Shown here one piece after another: positions 20,354 through 29,568 of a stretch of DNA of 64,000 nucleotides. Made by a program: the position numbers and the translations under genes. How positions within the stretch are numbered: the first letter of the stretch is position 1; the number at the start of each line of letters is the position of its first letter. The DNA is from Planctomycetaceae bacterium. Lineage in GTDB: Bacteria; Planctomycetota; Planctomycetia; Pirellulales; Pirellulaceae. Below the pieces are notes generated by a model that made no database searches, was not told where the DNA came from, and saw only the letters and a program-made list of their open reading frames with translations. The DNA lies in contig SXOA01000180.1 of the NCBI GenBank assembly GCA_005778405.1, positions 1 to 64,000 of the forward strand, given 5' to 3'.

Positions 20354-20761
20354 TCAATTCTGCCAGTCCTCAATCACGAGGCCGGAAATCCGGCTGAACT
20401 CGGACGTATTGTTTGTAACCAAGGTGCAGCCCTTCGCTAATGCAATCGCGGCGATCAGCATGTCATTGCTGCCGATGACTAGTCCCTGCGCGGTTAAGTC
20501 CGCACGAATCCGGCCGTATCGTTCTGCAGCGGCGTCATCGAAGGGCAACGAAACGAATTGCTGCCGCAATTGCTCGACGCGCAGGCCAGTATTGGCTCGC
20601 TGGGCCGGATCGGACCGCTGAACACCGAACAATAGTTCCGCCACTACCACCGAACATAATACGATGTCGGTCTGAGTTTGAGCCTGCATCCGAGCGACAA
20701 CTTGCGGTTGATTCTGCCGTAGCCAGCCAATACAAGTGTTCGTGTCGAGCAGATAGGTCAC
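20354..20761 (-). CDS. vapC: PIN-domain toxin, VapC type
   Basis: MTYLLDTNTCIGWLRQ...DIVLCSVVVAELLFG...IGSNDMLIAAIALAKGCTLVTNNTSEFSRI; PIN acidic residues present. Confidence 0.93.
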   Translation of the reverse strand: MTYLLDTNTCIGWLRQNQPQVVARMQAQTQTDIVLCSVVVAELLFGVQRSDPAQRANTGLRVEQLRQQFVSLPFDDAAAERYGRIRADLTAQGLVIGSNDMLIAAIALAKGCTLVTNNTSEFSRISGLVIEDWQN

Positions 20762-20994
20762 GACAGCGGCTCCCGCGCTTCAAGGGACAATTGCGGTGGC
20801 CGCTCGAAGGTCGGATCGGTGATGCTCCCCGCCATCGACCGGACAAATACACCCCACTCCGCTCGCGTCATCGTCTTGCGCCCCGCTTCAATCACCACGC
20901 GCACAGGTTGATTCGCATTCTCGATGCCAATCGGTACATCTAGATGCAAAGTGCCATCGGGACCGACAACAGAGTCAACGACGATATTACTCAT
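20758..20994 (-). CDS. Putative VapB-type antitoxin
   Basis: 78-aa ORF (MSNIVVDSVVGPDGTLHLDVPIGIENANQPVRVVIEAGRK...) overlapping vapC by 4 nt. Confidence 0.75.
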   Translation of the reverse strand: MSNIVVDSVVGPDGTLHLDVPIGIENANQPVRVVIEAGRKTMTRAEWGVFVRSMAGSITDPTFERPPQLSLEAREPLS

Positions 20995-21165
20995 GAGGTT
21001 TCTCCTCTTCCGGACATGATTCCTCAAATGCGGGTGAAACCTCGACAACGGATTTGCCCGCCTGTATTGTACTTCGCGCTAGAGCATGGAGTCGATGGCG
21101 GCCGGTCAGCATCAGTGTCATACGACGAATTCCCTCAAAATACTGGTTAGTTGATTTGGCAATAG

Positions 21166-21903
21166 TCAGGGAGAAGGAGTCCTCAGCAGGTGCCAGCGGA
21201 CATGCACGACCAGCGGCGTCCAGAGGCCCGTGGGAACGCCGGCTCGATACAGGCCCCGACCCGTCCACTGGTTGCAGGTGTTGAACAGGTGATAGCGTCC
21301 GCAGGCGAGATAGAACCGGTCATAGTCGCTGTAAGAAACTTCCGTGGCCAGCACCGCTGCACCGCTGGCGTCCTGCTCCCGGATGGTGCTTTGCACAAAG
21401 GCCGCTAGCTCCTGGTACTGGTGCCTGGTCAGCAGCACTTCATTCATCGCGGGTCCGGGAGCGACATCTCCCAAGTATTCGACGTGGAGCACCGACTCGC
21501 TGGGTGTGAACAACGTCCTCAGGAGCATGCTGATTCTCAGGTCGGCCCAAGTCTTCGTTTCCACAAAAAAGCCGCGGCTGCCCCAGCCGACCGCGACAAA
21601 CTTCGCGCCGCGGAGCGGGGCGCGAAAATGGTGCGGTGGAAACATCCCGCTCCAATCGACGCCGGATTCCGCGGAGGAAATCGGCATCACGAAGTCGGTA
21701 TGGATATCGCTGGAACGGATGAAAATCCGCACCCGGTCGTCCTCGTGCGGCACTTGATAGCCGCGGTTCACCGGAATGAACCCCAGCAGAAGGAAACAGC
21801 CGTACGTCAGCCAGAAGAGTGCGAAGCCGCACAATCCCCGCCACAGCCAGCGGCGCAACCGGGACCACAGATTCGGCTGGGACTTTTTGGCGATTACAGG
21901 CAT
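21166..21903 (-). CDS. DUF2459 / TIGR02117-type membrane-anchored protein
   Basis: IFIRSSDIHTDFVMPI, FVAVGWGSRGFFVETKTWADL, FNTCNQWTGRGLYRAGVPTGLWTPL. Confidence 0.85.
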   Translation of the reverse strand: MPVIAKKSQPNLWSRLRRWLWRGLCGFALFWLTYGCFLLLGFIPVNRGYQVPHEDDRVRIFIRSSDIHTDFVMPISSAESGVDWSGMFPPHHFRAPLRGAKFVAVGWGSRGFFVETKTWADLRISMLLRTLFTPSESVLHVEYLGDVAPGPAMNEVLLTRHQYQELAAFVQSTIREQDASGAAVLATEVSYSDYDRFYLACGRYHLFNTCNQWTGRGLYRAGVPTGLWTPLVVHVRWHLLRTPSP

Positions 21904-22081
21904 GGCGAATCTCCCCGAAGACTGAGTCGTCCGCCCGGGGGTTTATTCCAAGATCTCGAACTTTGGGTCGCGATAGTTTTCCCGCCTTAGCCGGTATGGT
22001 AAAACAGCAGGAACCGGAGAACTCCATCTCCCCCATGAACCTTGAATCTCGAACCTCGACCTCTCTCCCTAGGACCACCCC

Positions 22082-23491
22082 ATGACCAAGCGCCTCACCA
22101 CCTCCACGGATAGCACCCGCCGCGACTTTCTGCAGACCACCGGCGCTGTCGTCGCCGCTTCCGCCTTTGCCGGCATGCACGTGCCGCATGTCCATGCCTG
22201 GGAAAGTAGCCTGATCAACGTCGCCCTCATCGGTTGCGGCGGACGCGGAACCGGGGCCGCCAACGACTGCCTCAACGTGAAGAATGGGCCGATCAAGCTG
22301 GTGGCGATGGCCGATGTCTTCAAGAGCCGGCTCGACATCAGTTACAAGAGCATCCAGGGGCGATTCCCCGAAACGGCGACGGTTCCCGAGGACCGCCGCT
22401 TCATCGGCTTCGACGCCTACAAGCAGGCCATCGACTGCCTGAAGCCCGGTGACATCGCCATCATGGCCACGCCGCCGGCGTTCCGCTGGGTGCAGTTCAC
22501 CTACGCCATTGAGAAAGGAATCAACGTCTTCATGGAGAAGCCGATCACGGTGGACGGCCCAAGTACGCGGCGGATGCTCAAGCTGGGAGAGGAATCGGTC
22601 AAGAAGGGAATGAAGGTCGGCGTCGGCCTGATGTGCCGCCACTGCGACGCCCGCAAGGAATTGCTGGCCCGCATTAACTCCGGCGAGCTCGGCCAGATTC
22701 TGGCCCTCCGCGCCTACCGCATGCATGGCCCCGTCGGCTCCGCGTTCAGCCCTCGCAGGCCGGAAGGCATCAGCGAGCTGATGTGGCAGATCCAGCGATT
22801 CCACAGCTTCCTCTGGGCCAGCGGCGGCTGCTTCAGCGACTTCTATATCCACAACATCGACGAGTGCTGCTGGATGAAAGGCTCCTGGCCGGTGCAGGCC
22901 CAGGCCAGCGGCGGGCGGCATTTCCGCGGCGACAACGTCGACCAGAACTTTGACAACTACTCCGTCGAGTACACCTTCGACGACGGGGCCAAGATGTTCC
23001 TCTACGGCCGCACCATGCCCGGCGTCCACGACCAGTTCGCCAGCTACGCCCACGGCAGCAAGGGACTCGGCGTCATCAGCGACGCCGGCCACAGCCCCGC
23101 CAAGTGCCGCATTTACAAGGGACAGAAAATGGACAAGGCCGATCTGGCCTGGACCTGCACCACGCCCGAGCCGAATCCCTACCAGCTCGAATGGAACCAC
23201 CTGATCGAGGCCATCCGCACCGACAAGCCCTACAACGAAGTCAAGCGCGGAGCCGAAGCGAGCCTCGTTACCGCCATGGGCCGCATGGCCGCCCACACCG
23301 GCCAGATCATCACGTTCGACGACATGCTGAATTGCCAACATGAATTCGCCCCCAATGCCGACAAGCTCGTCGTCGACGGCCCCGCCCCGATCCAAGCCGA
23401 CGCCGACGGAAAATACCCCGTCCCGCAGCCGGGAATCACGGTGGAGACGGAATACGCGGTGCCGAAGAAAAAGGAGAATCCTGCCGGCTAG
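22082..23491 (+). CDS. Gfo/Idh/MocA family oxidoreductase with Tat signal
   Basis: STRRDFLQTTGAVVAASAFAGMHVPHVHA Tat motif; INVALIGCGGRGTGAAND; FMEKPITVDG. Confidence 0.95.
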   Translation: MTKRLTTSTDSTRRDFLQTTGAVVAASAFAGMHVPHVHAWESSLINVALIGCGGRGTGAANDCLNVKNGPIKLVAMADVFKSRLDISYKSIQGRFPETATVPEDRRFIGFDAYKQAIDCLKPGDIAIMATPPAFRWVQFTYAIEKGINVFMEKPITVDGPSTRRMLKLGEESVKKGMKVGVGLMCRHCDARKELLARINSGELGQILALRAYRMHGPVGSAFSPRRPEGISELMWQIQRFHSFLWASGGCFSDFYIHNIDECCWMKGSWPVQAQASGGRHFRGDNVDQNFDNYSVEYTFDDGAKMFLYGRTMPGVHDQFASYAHGSKGLGVISDAGHSPAKCRIYKGQKMDKADLAWTCTTPEPNPYQLEWNHLIEAIRTDKPYNEVKRGAEASLVTAMGRMAAHTGQIITFDDMLNCQHEFAPNADKLVVDGPAPIQADADGKYPVPQPGITVETEYAVPKKKENPAG

Positions 23492-23514
23492 TTGACGCTT
23501 CCGGGAGGGAACAC

Positions 23515-24582
23515 TTACTTCGCCTGCTCTCCCCCCACGTTCTCCTTCAACCACTCCTCCACTTCCTCCGGTTTGAAACCGCTCGGGCCGGGGGTGCCTT
23601 GATAGGCGATGCGGCCGTCGGTGGTGACGACGTACATCCGGTCGGGCCAGCCGGCGTAGGCGGTGTTGACGGCATTGTTTTCACCGTCGAGGACGGTGGG
23701 GACGCTGAGCTTGAGCGTGGCCAGGCAGACTTCGGCATGTTCGGCGCGGGCGAAGAGGTCGTCGGTCTGCTCGATTTTTTCCAGCACTTCCTTGCCGTCC
23801 TTCATGGTCAACAGGACGGAATCGGGATGGGCCTCGCGGATGTAGACCAATAGGAACTCAGCCCGATCTTTGTACGCCAGGTACAGCTTTTCCAGGTCGC
23901 CAGACTGGCGACGGAACGGCGGTCACGTGTAGCTGGCGAAAATCAAAACGACCGGTTTCTTGTCTCGAAGTGCGGTTAGTGAAATGGCTCCTTTACCGCT
24001 GATCCGCGGCAGCAAGAAATCGGGGGCGACGTCGCCGACTTTCAGCTTGTCGCTAATCCGCTCCCCTTTGGCGGCGGGCGTGATGATTTCGCCCGGTTTG
24101 CCGCCGTTTCGACCGCCACCGGCGAGACGCGACAGCACGGCCAACTCAGCGTGGTCCAGCTTGCCGTCCTCATTTTTGTCGAGCTTCCCCAGTCGCTCCG
24201 TTACAGCAGCTATCTCGTCGGCAGAAAGCTCGCCGTCGCCGCTCGAATCGAGATAGCGGAGCAGCGGATCTCTGTCGGGACCAGGACCGCCCGCCGCGGG
24301 CGGAGTATTGCGCGAGAGATTTGCCATTCGTCGCAATTCATCGAGCGAGACTCTGCCGTCCCCGTTAGCGTCCATCTGTGGAAAACGATCCAGCATCCGC
24401 TGCGGAAGTTCAGCTCTCTCCAAAAGCTTATCGCCATTCTGGTCGTACTCAGAAAGAATCTGAGCAGGCTGGCCTCGCTGGGCAGGCCGCCTTTTGGCCG
24501 CGGGCTCCTCCTCTGCCGCCAAAACCAGACCCGCACAGGCGAGCAGGGTACCACCCAGCGCGAAGGCGGGTTTCCAGCTCAT
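23515..24582 (-). CDS. Candidate selenoprotein: secreted four-EF-hand protein fused to an iodothyronine-deiodinase-like (T4_deiodinase/thioredoxin-fold) domain; in-frame TGA at 23923-23925 read as Sec (codon 220)
   Basis: Start MSWKPAFALGGTLLACAGLVLAAEEE at 24582. Four EF-hand loops (DQNGDKLLERAE, DANGDGRVSLDE, DSSGDGELSADE, DKNEDGKLDHAE). Then GDVAPDFLLPRISGKGAISLTALRDKKPVVLIFASYT-TGA-PPFRRQSGDLEKLYLAYKDRAEFLLVYIREAHPDS...GPSGFKPEEVEEWLKENVGGEQAK. The frame is continuous except for the TGA, and a hairpin follows it. The ORF track splits this as 23923..24699 and 23515..23850. Confidence 0.85.
23890..23918 (-). promoter_or_regulatory. Putative bacterial SECIS (bSECIS) hairpin downstream of the in-frame UGA
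   Basis: mRNA UGA-CCGCCG-UUCC-GUCGCCA-GUC-UGGCGAC-CU-GGAA. Perfect 7-bp stem (plus-strand 23896-23902 with 23906-23912), 3-nt loop GUC (23903-23905), outer UUCC/GGAA helix with a CU bulge. Apical loop starts 18 nt after the UGA. Confidence 0.75.
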
Positions 24583-24611
24583 GAATCGTTCTCCGATCAG
24601 GCAAGCATTGG

Positions 24612-25622
24612 CTAATTCCCTGCCCCAGTGTTGACCTGGTTGTCTTGCCGATGCCCCATTCTGTTGAAAGTGTTCCGATCGATGCTGAACGGGATCCACT
24701 TCACCGAGTCGTCGGCAAAACAGATATTCATGCCATTGGGATGCGCCGAGCCGAAGTGGTAGCCGATGTCCCCCACGAGGCCCGTGTTCTGGTCGGCCTG
24801 GGATCGGACGTCCGGCCCCAGCGGTGCCGACGTGAGCCGGAGAGTGTCCGGATCCCAGCCATCGGTCCAGCCGCGATCATCATGCCAGGCACCGCTTAGG
24901 TACTGGTTGGGCATCAGGCGTTTTTCGCCCAGCATCATCGTGGTGCTGGTGCCATCGGAAATTGCTCCCAAATTCAACGGCGGATCGGAGCCGACGGCGC
25001 TCTGCGTGCGCCAATCCCAATTCGTACGGACGATCACTCCAAAATAACTCTGGTTCTTGGAGGTTGCGATGTCGTGGGCGTTGCTTCCCTTGAAAAAGGA
25101 ATTGAACTGGAGCGAAGAGGTATTGTCGAGCCGAAGGTTGTTGGACGGAGTCGAAGCGGCATAGTCCATCAGGATGCGGTCTTGCTGTTTGACATTGCGC
25201 CGGCGGGAGGGGCAAAAATACCCACTCATCTCGGCCTGTTCCAGATTCATTTGCCGTTGCAAATTGTTCGCCGCTTGATGATCGTGTAGGTTGTTCGCTT
25301 CCAGGTAGGGCAAGACTTGAAAGGCCCAGCCGAGCCCCTGCTTTTCCGGGCCGAAAGCCTCGCCGTAAGGAGTGATGTAGTTGTAAATCAAAGGCCACGG
25401 CATATCTCCGCCCGTGGGAAGCACGCGGACCGTGTCGTGATGGGTATGGATGGCGATGCCAATCTGCCGCAGATTATTGGAACACTGCATGCGCCGAGCG
25501 GCTTCGCGGGCGAACTGCACCGCGGGCAGTAGCAGGGCCACGAGCACGCCAATGATGGCGATCACCACAAGCAATTCGACAAGCGTAAACGCTCGCCGAA
25601 TTCGAACTGAAGATGGTTTCAT
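24612..25622 (-). CDS. DUF1559 family type II secretion/prepilin-like protein
   Basis: [69 protein letters not shown]-terminus. Start trimmed to the prepilin leader. Confidence 0.95.
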   Translation of the reverse strand: MKPSSVRIRRAFTLVELLVVIAIIGVLVALLLPAVQFAREAARRMQCSNNLRQIGIAIHTHHDTVRVLPTGGDMPWPLIYNYITPYGEAFGPEKQGLGWAFQVLPYLEANNLHDHQAANNLQRQMNLEQAEMSGYFCPSRRRNVKQQDRILMDYAASTPSNNLRLDNTSSLQFNSFFKGSNAHDIATSKNQSYFGVIVRTNWDWRTQSAVGSDPPLNLGAISDGTSTTMMLGEKRLMPNQYLSGAWHDDRGWTDGWDPDTLRLTSAPLGPDVRSQADQNTGLVGDIGYHFGSAHPNGMNICFADDSVKWIPFSIDRNTFNRMGHRQDNQVNTGAGN

Positions 25623-25758
25623 ATCAATCACCCGTTGGAAATACATGGCCCCGACCGCTTGATGGCAGCCCAGGGAGCCAGTGCATTGTTTCAAAAAACT
25701 TCGCTCAAAGGAGGCAACCTCGGTAACTAGACGGCAAATACCGGGTCTGGCACTTTCG

Positions 25759-26205
25759 CTAGTTAGAAGGACTGGGAACCATTTTTTGGAATCTGACTGC
25801 ATCCACTTCCTCGACAGCCCCCATGCTGCTGGCGACAAATCGCTTTCCGTTCAATCCGTCCTGCTCGTAAGCCACCACAGGAGCGCCCGCCGGTCCCTCG
25901 CCAGAGGTTGGCCCATATATGACGATGTAAGGTTTCTTGTCCCGACTGGAAATAAACAGCGCATCGATGTCGGCGACCTTGTGAATTCCCAGCAACTCTT
26001 CCGCATTCGCCGGCTCTTTGAGATAGGCCTTGAACTCGGCCTCATTCTGAGGCGGCCGTCCTTGATGCTGCGGGACAAACCGGCCGTAGAAAATGGCTAG
26101 CGGCTTGAGCCCCGATTCTTCCTGCGCGCGATGAGTCTCACTCTTCGGGCCGCACCCGAACAAGGTCAAGGCAATTCCAAGAATCAATAAGTATTGCGTG
26201 CGCAT
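25759..26205 (-). CDS. Hypothetical lipoprotein
   Basis: [22 protein letters not shown] lipobox; 148 aa; directly upstream of DUF1559 on the same strand. Confidence 0.75.
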   Translation of the reverse strand: MRTQYLLILGIALTLFGCGPKSETHRAQEESGLKPLAIFYGRFVPQHQGRPPQNEAEFKAYLKEPANAEELLGIHKVADIDALFISSRDKKPYIVIYGPTSGEGPAGAPVVAYEQDGLNGKRFVASSMGAVEEVDAVRFQKMVPSPSN

Positions 26206-26491
26206 AGCGCCTTCCCATGCGAGACTCCCCCCATCAAGTTTCGCTTTGGACTGAGTTAACAGCCCAAGACTCAGAATACCCCACCGACGGGGAAAAGAAC
26301 AGACTTTGAACCTCCTGTTTTCCGATTTGTTCCGCTACTATTTGGTTATCTTCAGCCCTATTTCGTCCACTTCACCCATCGGACTAGGGAAAAAACTGTC
26401 TTTGCCGCCGCAAGATCGGCTGGCGTGAGTTCAGAATGGACACTTTTGGTGGTCCTTGGCTTGGATTTTCCTCCAGCTCGCCGTCTCTCCT

Positions 26492-27925
26492 TTACGTGAC
26501 CAGCTTCTCCATCACATGCGCGTCATAAACATCCGTCAGCCGCTCGTCCCGGCCGTGCAGGTGGTAGTTGACCCGCTTGTGGTCCAGGCCCAGTAAGTGC
26601 AGAACGGTGGCGTGGAGGTCGGCGACCATCGTCCGGTTTTCGGTAGCGTGGTAGCCGAGCTCGTCGGTGGAGCCGTAGGCTTGGCCGCCGCGAATGCCGC
26701 CGCCGGCGAGCCAAACGCTGAAGCCCTGTTTGTGATGGTCGCGCCCTTCGCCGGACTGACTGACCGGGGTGCGGCCAAACTCGCCTCCCCACATCAGCAG
26801 CGTGCTGCCCAAGAGGCCGCGGCGCTTCAGATCCATGAGCAGAGCGGCGGTCGGCTGGTCGGTCTGCTCGCAGCAGCTTTTGGTGCCGGCAGCGTTGGCG
26901 TTGTGGGTGTCCCAGATTTGCCCTTCCACGAAAATCTGCACGAAACGGACCCCCCGCTCAATCAGCCGGCGGGCGATCAGGCAGCGGCGGCCGTAGCTGT
27001 CGGTCTTGGGCTGACCGATGCCGTACATGGCGAGCGTGGCGGGGCTTTCCTCGGCGAGATTCAGTGCCGCACCGGTCGAGAGCTGCATCCGCCCCGCCAT
27101 CTCGTAGCTGGCGATGCGGGCGGCGAGGTCGGGGGCGAACGTGGGGTGCTCCGCCTTGTGCTGCTCGTTGAGGGACGCCAGCAAATCGCGACGGAGCTTT
27201 TGCGTCCCGTCGCTGACCGCCGTGGTTGGTTGCAAGTAAAGGACCGGCGTGCCGGTGTGACGGAAGTGGACCCCTTGATACTGCGGCGGCAGAAAACCGT
27301 TGGACCAGTTGCGGCTGCCGTCGGTGGGGAGGGACGAGTCGTTCCGCAGGACGACGTAGGCGGGCAGGTTCTGATTCTCGCTGCCGAGTGCGTAATTTAC
27401 CCAGGCCCCGAGGGTCGGCCGGCCGGAGACAATCCGCCCGGTATGCATCATCCAGAGGGCCTGCTCGTGGTTGTTGTGTTCGGTGTGCATCGAGCGAATC
27501 ACCGCGATGTCGTCCGCACACTTCGCCGTATGCGGCAGCAGCTCCGAATACTCCACACCGCACTGCCCCGCTTTCTCAAACTTGTACGGCGTCCCCAGCA
27601 GGTTGCCGTGTGCGGTCAGCTTCACCAGGTCGGTGAAATACTCCGGCATCTTCTGGCCATTCCGCTTATTCAACTCCGGCTTAGGATCGAGCAAGTCCAT
27701 ATGGCTCGGTCCCCCATGCTGAAAGAGCTGAATCACCGCATTGGCTTTGGGAGCGAAATGGGGCTGCGGCGTCGTCTCGCTCTCGCCTGCCGATTCAGCC
27801 TTAGCCGCTTCCTGGGCCAGCAATGCCCCGAGCGCCACCCCCGCAAAGCCGGCCGCTGACCGCGTGAGCAATTCGCGGCGAGAGATCAGGTCCAGAAGTT
27901 GGCGGGATTGTGGAGAAATAGTCAT
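26492..27925 (-). CDS. DUF1501 domain-containing (sulfatase-like) Tat-exported protein
   Basis: ISRRELLTRSAAGFAGVALGALLAQ; FQHGGPSHMDLLDPKPELNKRNGQKMP; LMWGGEFGRTPVSQSGEGRDHHKQGFSVWLAGGGIRGG. Confidence 0.96.
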   Translation of the reverse strand: MTISPQSRQLLDLISRRELLTRSAAGFAGVALGALLAQEAAKAESAGESETTPQPHFAPKANAVIQLFQHGGPSHMDLLDPKPELNKRNGQKMPEYFTDLVKLTAHGNLLGTPYKFEKAGQCGVEYSELLPHTAKCADDIAVIRSMHTEHNNHEQALWMMHTGRIVSGRPTLGAWVNYALGSENQNLPAYVVLRNDSSLPTDGSRNWSNGFLPPQYQGVHFRHTGTPVLYLQPTTAVSDGTQKLRRDLLASLNEQHKAEHPTFAPDLAARIASYEMAGRMQLSTGAALNLAEESPATLAMYGIGQPKTDSYGRRCLIARRLIERGVRFVQIFVEGQIWDTHNANAAGTKSCCEQTDQPTAALLMDLKRRGLLGSTLLMWGGEFGRTPVSQSGEGRDHHKQGFSVWLAGGGIRGGQAYGSTDELGYHATENRTMVADLHATVLHLLGLDHKRVNYHLHGRDERLTDVYDAHVMEKLVT

Positions 27926-28100
27926 CGCAAAAATATCGGGAAGAGGGGAGTTATCTGCTTCTGATTATAAACGCGGTCGCTGCCGCATGCCTACTTGTAT
28001 GCCAAAAGTCCGCTCCGCGCGAACCTGTTTTTGCGTTTATCCCTCTTTCGCTCGACCGCCTCGGGGATTCATATCCTCTTTCGTCGGATAAGATTGGCCC

Positions 28101-29558
28101 ATGGATCAGAATCCCTACGAATCGCCCGGGCCACTTTCCGTGGAATTGGAGTCTCTTGCGCCGGCCGAGGACGAACTCACTTGGTGGTCGCGCCCCTGCG
28201 GCGGGCGGGAAGTGTTGGCGATTGCCCTGCCGCTCGTCGTCTCGACCATGTTCTGGTCCATCCAGTGGTTCGTGGACCGGATGTTCCTGATGTGGCATTC
28301 ATCGGCCGAGTTGCCCGAAATGGCGGCAGCGCTTCCCGCCGGCATGGCGCACTGGACGCTTGTTTGCCTGCCGGGAGGGATCGCCTCGTTCGTCAATACG
28401 TTCGTGGCCCAATATCACGGGGCTGGCAAGCCGGAGCGGATTGGCCTGGCGGTCGCACAGGGGGTGCGACTCGGTTGGATTTGCACGCCGCTGTTCCTGC
28501 TGGCCGTTCCGCTCGCGCCGTATCTGTTCGCCGGCTCAGCCAACCCGCAGCTCGCAAAATTGGAGACCGACTATTTTCAGTATCTGGCGTTTGGTGCCGG
28601 AGCCGTGGTGATTGGCAACGCCCTTTCTTCTTATTACACCGGCCGAGGAATGACGCGGGTGGTGATGCTGGTGCAGGTTCTGGGTACTCTGGTCAACGTC
28701 GTCGGCGATTACCTGCTCATATTCGGAGAGCTGGGGTTCCCCGAGATGGGCATCAAGGGAGCCGCCATTGCCACCGCGGCGGCCAACTGGTTTAACGTGG
28801 CAGCGTTCATGGTGCTGATGCGGCTGTCGCCCGACCGCGAGCTGCACGGCCTGACCAGCGGCAACCGCTTCGACGCCGCGCTCTTCTGGCGGCTGCTCCG
28901 ATTCGGTGCGCCCGGCGGACTGCCGCTGCTCGTGGAAGCGGCGTCGTTCACGCTGCTGACGCACTTCGTCGCGGAGATCGGGAACGCGGAAGGGGCGGCA
29001 ACAGGGCTGGCGTTCAACGTGAACTCCATTGCCTTCATCCCAATCTTCGGCGTGAGCATCGCAGTCTCCACGTTGGTCGGGCAAAAGCTCGGCGAGAACC
29101 GGCCAGAGTTGGCCGCCCGCGCAACTTGGACTTCGCTCGTCATAGCGATTGTTTATACCAGCCTGTTCGGAGCGGCATACTTGCTGGTGCCCGACTTTTT
29201 CCTACTGGCGCACGGCGCGTTCGCCAAGGAATCGGAGTTCATTCCGATTCGCGATTACACGGTCGTCCTGCTGCGATTCGTAACCGCCTATTGCCTCTTT
29301 GACGCGATGCAACTGATCTTCATCGGGGCCCTGAGAGGGGCCGGGGACACGTTCTTCATCCTCATCGCGACCACCACGATTTCGCTGGTCTTTGTCACCA
29401 TCGGCCGCGTCGGCCAGGTCTACGGCGACTGGGGCCTGTTCGGTTGGTGGTGGGTATTGACCGCTTGGCTCTGCACGCTGGCCGTCGTGTATCTCGCACG
29501 GTTTCTGCAAGGAAGGTGGAAGTCGATGCGGGTGATTGAGCACGACTCGCTGCCGTAG
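28101..29558 (+). CDS. MATE family efflux transporter with N-terminal NPYESP motif
   Basis: MDQNPYESPGP...; about 12 hydrophobic segments; FVNTFVAQYHGAGKPERIG MATE signature region. Confidence 0.92.
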   Translation: MDQNPYESPGPLSVELESLAPAEDELTWWSRPCGGREVLAIALPLVVSTMFWSIQWFVDRMFLMWHSSAELPEMAAALPAGMAHWTLVCLPGGIASFVNTFVAQYHGAGKPERIGLAVAQGVRLGWICTPLFLLAVPLAPYLFAGSANPQLAKLETDYFQYLAFGAGAVVIGNALSSYYTGRGMTRVVMLVQVLGTLVNVVGDYLLIFGELGFPEMGIKGAAIATAAANWFNVAAFMVLMRLSPDRELHGLTSGNRFDAALFWRLLRFGAPGGLPLLVEAASFTLLTHFVAEIGNAEGAATGLAFNVNSIAFIPIFGVSIAVSTLVGQKLGENRPELAARATWTSLVIAIVYTSLFGAAYLLVPDFFLLAHGAFAKESEFIPIRDYTVVLLRFVTAYCLFDAMQLIFIGALRGAGDTFFILIATTTISLVFVTIGRVGQVYGDWGLFGWWWVLTAWLCTLAVVYLARFLQGRWKSMRVIEHDSLP

Positions 29559-29568
29559 GGACAGGACT

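Noticed and set aside
21440-23554. 704-aa minus-strand ORF
   Set aside because: Antisense to the Gfo/Idh/MocA gene and out of frame with the DUF2459 gene; spurious composition.
23515-23850. Separate small thioredoxin-like gene
   Set aside because: The frame is open back to the TGA at 23923 and its missing N-terminal half is exactly the end of the upstream ORF, so it is treated as the C-terminal part of the selenoprotein candidate.
26597-27859. 420-aa plus-strand ORF
   Set aside because: Antisense to DUF1501; no domain motifs.
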